The notes under the pieces were generated by a model. That model searched no databases. It was not told the origin of the DNA and worked only from the letters and a program-made list of their open reading frames with translations. Positions 58,890 to 64,000 of a stretch of DNA of 64,000 bases are shown here, in pieces. The stretch is from Mixophyes australis. Lineage: Eukaryota; Chordata; Amphibia; Anura; Limnodynastidae. The stretch is from the NCBI GenBank assembly GCA_036250195.1, contig JAVHZZ010000005.1, positions 69,065,505 through 69,129,504 on the forward strand. Reading direction: 5' to 3'. Each line of letters starts with the position of its first letter. The stretch's first letter is position 1. A program made the translations under genes and the position numbers.

Positions 58890-59394
58890 AATCGAGTTAT
58901 CGATGCTGTAAACACCGACACTGTTTACTCCTAAATAATTATTCCGATAAGGAACAGAGCGACATACAAAAAATAACTACTAACCAGTAAAGAGACACAG
59001 AGAAAATCTGATGAGAGGACATCGCTACACTTCCAAATGACGTCAGTTACATGAGCAACTTGAAAATTTCGGCTTTTAAAGCGGCAACGCACGGATCCAG
59101 GTAAGTATTACATTTACATTAGGGGTTAGGGTTAGGGGTTATTGTTAGGGTGAGGGGTTAGGGTCAGGAATAAAATTAATATTACCATACTCCGTGCGTT
59201 GCCGCTTTAAACAAAAAAAAGTCGCTCACATAACTGACATCATTTGGAAGTGTCTCAATGTCCTCTCATCAGATTTCCCCTGTGTCTTTCTTCTGGTAAG
59301 TAGTTATTTTTTCTATGTCGCTCTGTTCAGTATCGGAATAATTATGTAGGAGTAAACAGTGTCAGTGTTTACAGCACCAATAACTCGTACTACA
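58890..59394. mobile_element. long foldback element with telomere-like loop
   Basis: A 505-bp inverted repeat. The left arm (about 58893-59113) and right arm (about 59186-59394) match over more than 200 bp: gagttat..tgctgtaaacac(c/t)gacactg, tttactccta(a/c)ataattattccgat, gaacagagcgacata, aaatctgatgagaggacat, cacttccaaatga and aaagcggcaacgcacgga with complements. The loop (about 59127-59176) is ttaggggttagggttagggg-like. The outer end is shared with the element at 50826. No open frame is preserved. Confidence 0.88.
59127..59176 (+). repeat. degenerate telomere-like (TTAGGG)n loop
   Basis: aggggttagggttaggggtt followed by attgttagggtgaggggttagggtcagg: about eight TTAGGG-like units with TTAGGGG variants, sitting exactly between the arms of the foldback element. 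Confidence 0.85.
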
Positions 59395-60010
59395 CCCATT
59401 TCCTTTGCCACTCTTACGGTTTATGCAGGATCCCTGGTAGGCTATTCTTTGGCTATGTTAGTCTCCTGTATGGGATTGGCACTCCCCTATGATATGCTTC
59501 CAAATAGCTCTAAAAATAGTCTTATAGCTTTGCTTGACACATTGGCAGACTTCTTTAGTAAACTTGTAGTCTTGCCTGTTAGTACAGCAGCTTTCTCTAC
59601 TAGTATGGCAGCTTGCTCTGTGAGACAAATGACTCAGTGTATAGGGTGTGATGTCCATTTCATCTCTCACTGTCTCTATGAGTGGTAAAGCCTCTCTATT
59701 TATGCTGACTGGTGGCAGGACTCTCACATTCACAGAGCTCAAACAGACTGTTTCTTTCCCAGTAGCTCCAGTGACCAAGTGTTGTGCAAGATCTCTTGTT
59801 CTCTGATTGGCTCTTGGACTCCCAAGCACTAATACCGTGCCCACATCCTTCTTCTCTTCCTCTGATTCTGGTGCCAAAGTCCCAATTTATGGATGGGATC
59901 TGATGTCATTGTGTGGCTCCTCACAGCTCAGGGTTCCTGGAAATTGTAGTCTTTTGCACCCAAGGCTGTTACACTGCCCTCTACTGCTGGAAATTCTGCC
60001 CACCATGTCA
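59395..60010 (-). mobile_element. LTR-like dispersed sequence with a 139-codon open frame
   Basis: A block of higher complexity with, on the minus strand, TGTAACAGCCTTGGGTGCAA near 59972, atgacatcagatcccatccata, a tataaatagagagg-like phrase near 59695 and a 139-codon open frame (59877-59458) starting MAPESEEEKKDVGTVLVLGS. The TGTAAC start and the TATA-like phrase suggest an LTR or promoter-bearing repeat. The frame matches no domain I know. Confidence 0.35.
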
Positions 60011-61376
60011 GTCAACTCATTGGACCTGACCCTCCCCTCCTCATCTGATAATCAATGTTTTTATAAAATGGATATCACTAAACTGCCGTTTGTCCTATGT
60101 ATTCTTTTCAAGCAACAAACACATGCAAGATAAAAAACAAGATTTTAAACATGCATCACGGTATAAACAAAATATAGTGCACTGGCATAAATAACAAACT
60201 TACTGACAGTTCTTATTAGTAGAAACAATGGATTGACAATTTTGTTTGACACACTGCAGACTCTGCAAATCCATTGCCTCTGAATAGACACCCTATTTGC
60301 ATGCAGGTTTAGTCTCTCCGGCTGTAATGATAGAGCTCTAGGGATATGAACACTTAGTGAGTTTATTAGAAATCACTAAGAATGTGTTTTCAAAACATAG
60401 TTTTCAATGTTAGAATCCAATTTCCAAGAACACACATTTTGCGAGCAATGTATTCTGTCATTGTCTACTTTATAGTTTCAATTGAATAACATGTTTGAAA
60501 CCAGTTTAAAGCCTTCAACACACTGGGTGAGCACCGAAATTAATGTCTAATTTGGCTACATACATATGAACACATTATTCCCACCTTGTGTGCTTGAAAA
60601 AACACTGCACACACAGGCCGATAATGGCAATCTTCTGACCATGTACCGACATGCCAAATGATTATCTGATCGCTTTTGAATGCATTATTACTGGGTACTA
60701 GCGCTGCATACATTGCAATGTCGGGTAACTGCTCAGTATAGCAGTGTGTGTAGCTAGCTTAAGCAAGTATTGGATAGACTAGCCTGGCTAAAGTTTGCTT
60801 GCCATATCTTGTGTAAAAACCTTCTGGGCATGCCCAGAAAGTATGTGCTTGCACTCTTTTATGCACCATAGAATTTTGTAGGTGGGATGAGAGCTTTGTA
60901 ACATAGGCTAAGTACAGTAAGGGCATTTTCATGTAATTGTGAATGGATGCAGACCAGGAAGAAGATGCATTTATGCCTGAGAAAAATGTATTATTGGCAG
61001 GTGGTCAGGGGAAGATGCAAATAGTGGAGGATGATAATGATGATGACAGTCTCAGTCGAATCGCTTGTGATTGACTGTTTTTAATTGCAACACTGATTGG
61101 TGATTTCTTCATGGCTCGGGCATATATAATGCTTTAGTGTGCATGTTTAAGCTATTTATTTTTTGCACATGATACAGTGAGTTGTTTTTGTTGTATTATT
61201 AATTACACATAAACTAAATGGATAAAAAAAATGGGCACAAGTGGGACATAAGTGTATGTGACGTGTGCCTGGGCTCATATGCTAGTGGTGCCAACCTGCA
61301 TGGATCTTAAGATGTGTACTCTTTTTTAGTGCAAATTATGCCCATTTTGCGGCTAACTCTGCATCAAACACTTCAT
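60011..61376. other. intergenic sequence, nothing recognised
   Basis: AT-rich; 60700-60780 has the ctgggcatgcccag palindrome nearby (60826) but no element can be defined. Confidence 0.4.
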
Positions 61377-61654
61377 GGGCCTGAGTCAGGACAAACCATG
61401 TTACATTGCAAGGAGTGCAAATTAATTTATTGTTTTGCACATTAGTTAAATATTGGCTGTTTTTTCATCTAGCACACAAATACTTGATAGCTTTATTTTA
61501 CACTAACATTTTAAGTTGATCTAGGACATGCCCTGCCCAAATATAAATCTGTCCCCACATTTTAAATTTACCTTCCCCTCCAATTGAACATGGTTTTGCC
61601 CAAGTGAAAAAGTTACTCCTTTTTATGCTTTGCTCTTCTTAATGACTAAGGCCC
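61377..61654. mobile_element. GGGCCTGAGTCA MITE, copy 3, 3-bp TSD (CAT)
   Basis: 278 bp in the same orientation as copy 1. Left end GGGCCTGAGTCA joins directly to gacaaaccatgttacattgc (about 35 bp deleted). Right end TTAATGACTAAGGCCC. CAT flanks both sides (61374-61376, 61655-61657). Interior matches copy 1 closely (cacacaaatacttgatagc, tgatctaggacatgccctg, tataaatctgtccccacatt). Confidence 0.85.
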
Positions 61655-61989
61655 CATGTGTTTATATTTTATGCATTATCTATGTAACTTACTTCAGTGC
61701 TTGATCTTTTCTTTTCTTATGTCACTCTACTGTTTATCACTTGCTCCCACAGCTCAGTTTCTGAGTTCTGAACTCAGTATGCTATGTTCCTATTAGAGAT
61801 TAGCAAAATCACTTTAAAATTTCACATAAATCGAGTCTCAAAGCTCCAGTGCTACAATCTTCGGATTCCACTTTTGCTTTGCCATTTCGCACTCTATTAG
61901 TAAGTGCGTGTTTCACTGAATTTATAGTCTGTGAATAAATCTCAGGATGGGACAGTCAATTAATTCTGATATGTGTTGTTGTTGTTTTG

Positions 61990-62152
61990 GATAGGAATGT
62001 GAAAACAATGTGATATAGAGTCGAGCTTGGATTCACTCCATCTAACTCTGATTCTGTACGCTCATCTTAAAATTTGCTCCCCTGTCACCAAACTTGGTTT
62101 TGTTAAGGTGCAAATTTGAACCTCCTAGCTGGATTGACTCTAAATGAGGCCC
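61990..62152. mobile_element. MITE fragment (..CTAAATGAGGCCC end)
   Basis: Ends gactctaaatgaggccc, the right terminus of the GGACCTCATTTAGAGTC family seen at 14227. Interior caccaaacttggttttgttaaggtgcaaattt resembles the GGGCCTGAGTCA family (aacatggttttgcccaggtgcaaat). The left end is not defined. Confidence 0.5.
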
Positions 62153-63360
62153 TATGTGTCTATTTTCCACATATGGCCGATCTTTTTTCCTCGTTTTTAA
62201 AAATAAAATCTAAATATAGTAGGTGTGTTTAATCAGTGAGAGAGTCTGCTTTCATGCAATAAACTACTTGTACAATTATGTATTGCTATAGTAGCTATTA
62301 ATCCAGGGGCATCACTAGAAATTTGCTGGCACTATAGCAACATTTTGATGGGCTCCTCAATATTTCTAGGGAAGGACACACTCCACTCACATCACTTACC
62401 TTGCCGTGCATCCGCCTCCTCTTGCTATCTGAAATTTAGTGTGCCAGTTTGTATTCTGGCTTAAAATGACCTACAGTGTCATACAATAGGGAGTACATTA
62501 AGCTCCCAGCTGATCGCAACTTTTCCCTTTGAGTGCTGCAGTGTCCTCCCTCATCTGTTCCCCTGGTAGTTATGCCAAGCTAAGGGTCCTGGCACGGACT
62601 ACTACTTCTGTGGCAGTGATGAGTAGTTTGAGCTCATCTGAGTGCTTTCAGAGGACATAAACATAACAGGAAACCTCAGTAAAATGGAAACATGCTAAAG
62701 CTAGATAAAAAGTGGTAGGACATAAAGTTAATACACATTAGGCTTTATAAAATAATTATACACATGTTAATTCCTAAAGTCAACTTTATTTAATATAAAA
62801 GTATACACAAAGGATTCCATTGATAAACTTATTATAATAAAATATATTCAGTTAATAGCTAGAAAAATAACATAAATATATAAACATAAGAGTATCCTAT
62901 GGTAAATGTTACAAGAAAAATGGATTTTAAGCTAGTCTCACTGTGCAATTTTTAGAGGATGAGATTTTCATTTTAACAGGTTAAATAATATTGTAGTAAA
63001 TCAGTAGTTCAGTAAGCAAGAACATATAAAACAATAATAGTTTCGTTCATGATGAATGCCCAAGCAGTTCTTGCATTTTGACTTCAGCACTGTTGACTGG
63101 TCCCATATGGTTGTAATATATGCCTATTTTACTAATGGGACATAAAAGTCTCAGTGGCTCTGATACCCCCAACTGCTGCCGCCTGTTTTAGTAATCTGCA
63201 CTCAGCAGCAGATCATTCCTGAAAGCAGCAGCAATGCCAATAAATGTGTTGCTCTATTTTTTCTCTTACTGAAGCACGTTTTATTCAATCATTGCACAAA
63301 ATGATTATTTTATTTGTAAAACAAAGCAAATAACGTATGAGAATGTCTAGTAAGAATAGA
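62153..63360. other. intergenic sequence, nothing coding
   Basis: A hAT-like end caggggcatcactag occurs at about 62305 without a visible partner. The rest is AT-rich. Confidence 0.4.
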
Positions 63361-63367
63361 ACCAGAC

Positions 63368-63445
63368 TCAGAGAGAGAGAGAGAGAGAGGGGAATAGAGA
63401 CAGAGAAACATAAAGAAAGAGAGGCAGAGAGGTAGTGAGTGAGAG
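63368..63445. repeat. (GA)n microsatellite and purine tract
   Basis: gagagagagagagagagagg followed by gaatagagacagagaaac and agagaggcagagaggtagtg: perfect GA core at about 63370-63389 with a degenerate tail. Confidence 0.9.
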
Positions 63446-63645
63446 AATATCATAAATTGTATTTTCTTTCATAGTAGGGTCTTCCCAATTAAGGTTAGGT
63501 CTCCCTATTTCCCCTGTTCTTTCTAGGCACAGAGATTTTTAAATCTGTTTAGGTAAGCCTAACTTCTGACTCTTCATTATTGTCATGTTGCTTATACATA
63601 GAAGAATCCAAAAATGGCTTGTATGACACCCCTGCAAAACACATA

Positions 63646-63968
63646 GGACCAGATGCTGAGTTAGGAACAAAGCAAATTAAGGAGTAAGTTTGCTCCTGGA
63701 CAAACCATATTACAATGCAAGGGATGCAAATTAATTTATTATTTTATACACGGAAAATACTAGCTGCTTTTTCATGTAGCACACAAATACTTGATTGCTT
63801 TATTTTTATTTTACACTAATATTTAAAGTTGATCTAAGACATGCCATATCCCTACTATAAATTTGTCCTCACATTTTAAATTTACCTCCCCCTTCAATGC
63901 AACATGGCTTTGTCAAGGTGCAAATTTGCTCCTTTTTTTGGCGTTGATCCTAACTCAGCATCAGGCTC
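63646..63968. mobile_element. GGGCCTGAGTCA-related MITE, copy 4, different termini, 3-bp TSD (ATA)
   Basis: 323 bp sharing the interior of copies 1-3 (gacaaaccatattacaatgc, cacacaaatacttgattgc, tgatctaagacatgcc, caacatggctttgtcaaggtgc). The ends read GGACCAGATGCTGAGTTAGG and CCTAACTCAGCATCAGGCTC. ATA flanks both ends (63643-63645, 63969-63971). Confidence 0.8.
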
Positions 63969-64000
63969 ATAATGAGCACTCTGGTATAGGGAGCAATTGA

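Noticed and set aside
59127..59176. True interstitial telomere or chromosome fusion point
   Set aside because: Only about eight degenerate units, confined to the loop of a foldback element, so element-borne origin is simpler.
1..64000. CRISPR arrays, operons, riboswitches or bacterial ribosome-binding sites
   Set aside because: Nothing of this kind is present; spliced gene structure and repeat content are those of a vertebrate.

Overview
This is a vertebrate genomic window, most probably from a frog. It is AT-rich, intron-dominated and full of old transposon copies. I found one protein-coding host gene: the 3' part of KCNH8 (Elk1/Kv12.1, a voltage-gated potassium channel of the ether-a-go-go family) on the + strand. 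Four exons are visible (21431-21771, 27767-27873, 32526-32605, 38862-39584). They join in phase into a 416-residue C-terminal segment ending in -KAINV. All junctions are GT-AG and the reading frame is maintained across every one. The channel core (PAS, S1-S6, pore, cNBD) must lie upstream of the window.

Layout. 1-21430 is intronic sequence upstream of the first visible exon. It holds a 148-bp hAT-type MITE with a perfect 8-bp target duplication, several L2/CR1-like LINE remnants (4440-6665 +, 7975-8900 -, 11085-11500 +, 14460-14960 -), 3-bp-TSD MITEs and short tandem arrays. 21772-38861 contains three introns of about 6.0, 4.7 and 6.3 kb. These carry more MITEs, SINE copies and a roughly 1.46-kb hAT-like element (33212-34675) whose interior has expanded into a C/T-rich minisatellite. 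39585 onward is the 3' UTR, with two candidate poly(A) positions (about 40.85 kb and 43.24-43.29 kb). 44.2-51.2 kb is a nested transposon island: minus-strand Tx1/L1-like LINE fragments, a 1.2-kb solo-LTR-like insertion, a tRNA-derived SINE with a 7-bp target duplication, and a foldback element. 54.0-55.0 kb is a plus-strand Tx1/L1-like 3' fragment. 56.8-60.1 kb holds GC-richer dispersed sequence, a long foldback element with a telomere-like loop, and an LTR-like stretch. 61-64 kb holds two more MITE copies.

The frog assignment is an inference from repeat content: the CCAATCAG/GGTTGCTATAGGCAAC foldback MITE, the 'last common residue' TIR families of the GGGCCTGAGTCATTAAGG type, L2-like tails with AAT runs, and a tRNA-derived SINE. 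The KCNH8 sequence is clearly recognisable but divergent from the mammalian form I remember. I saw no CRISPR, operon, bacterial or intact viral content. There is no evidence of a new biochemical system; the points of interest are repeat structure and the channel's variable C-terminal tail.
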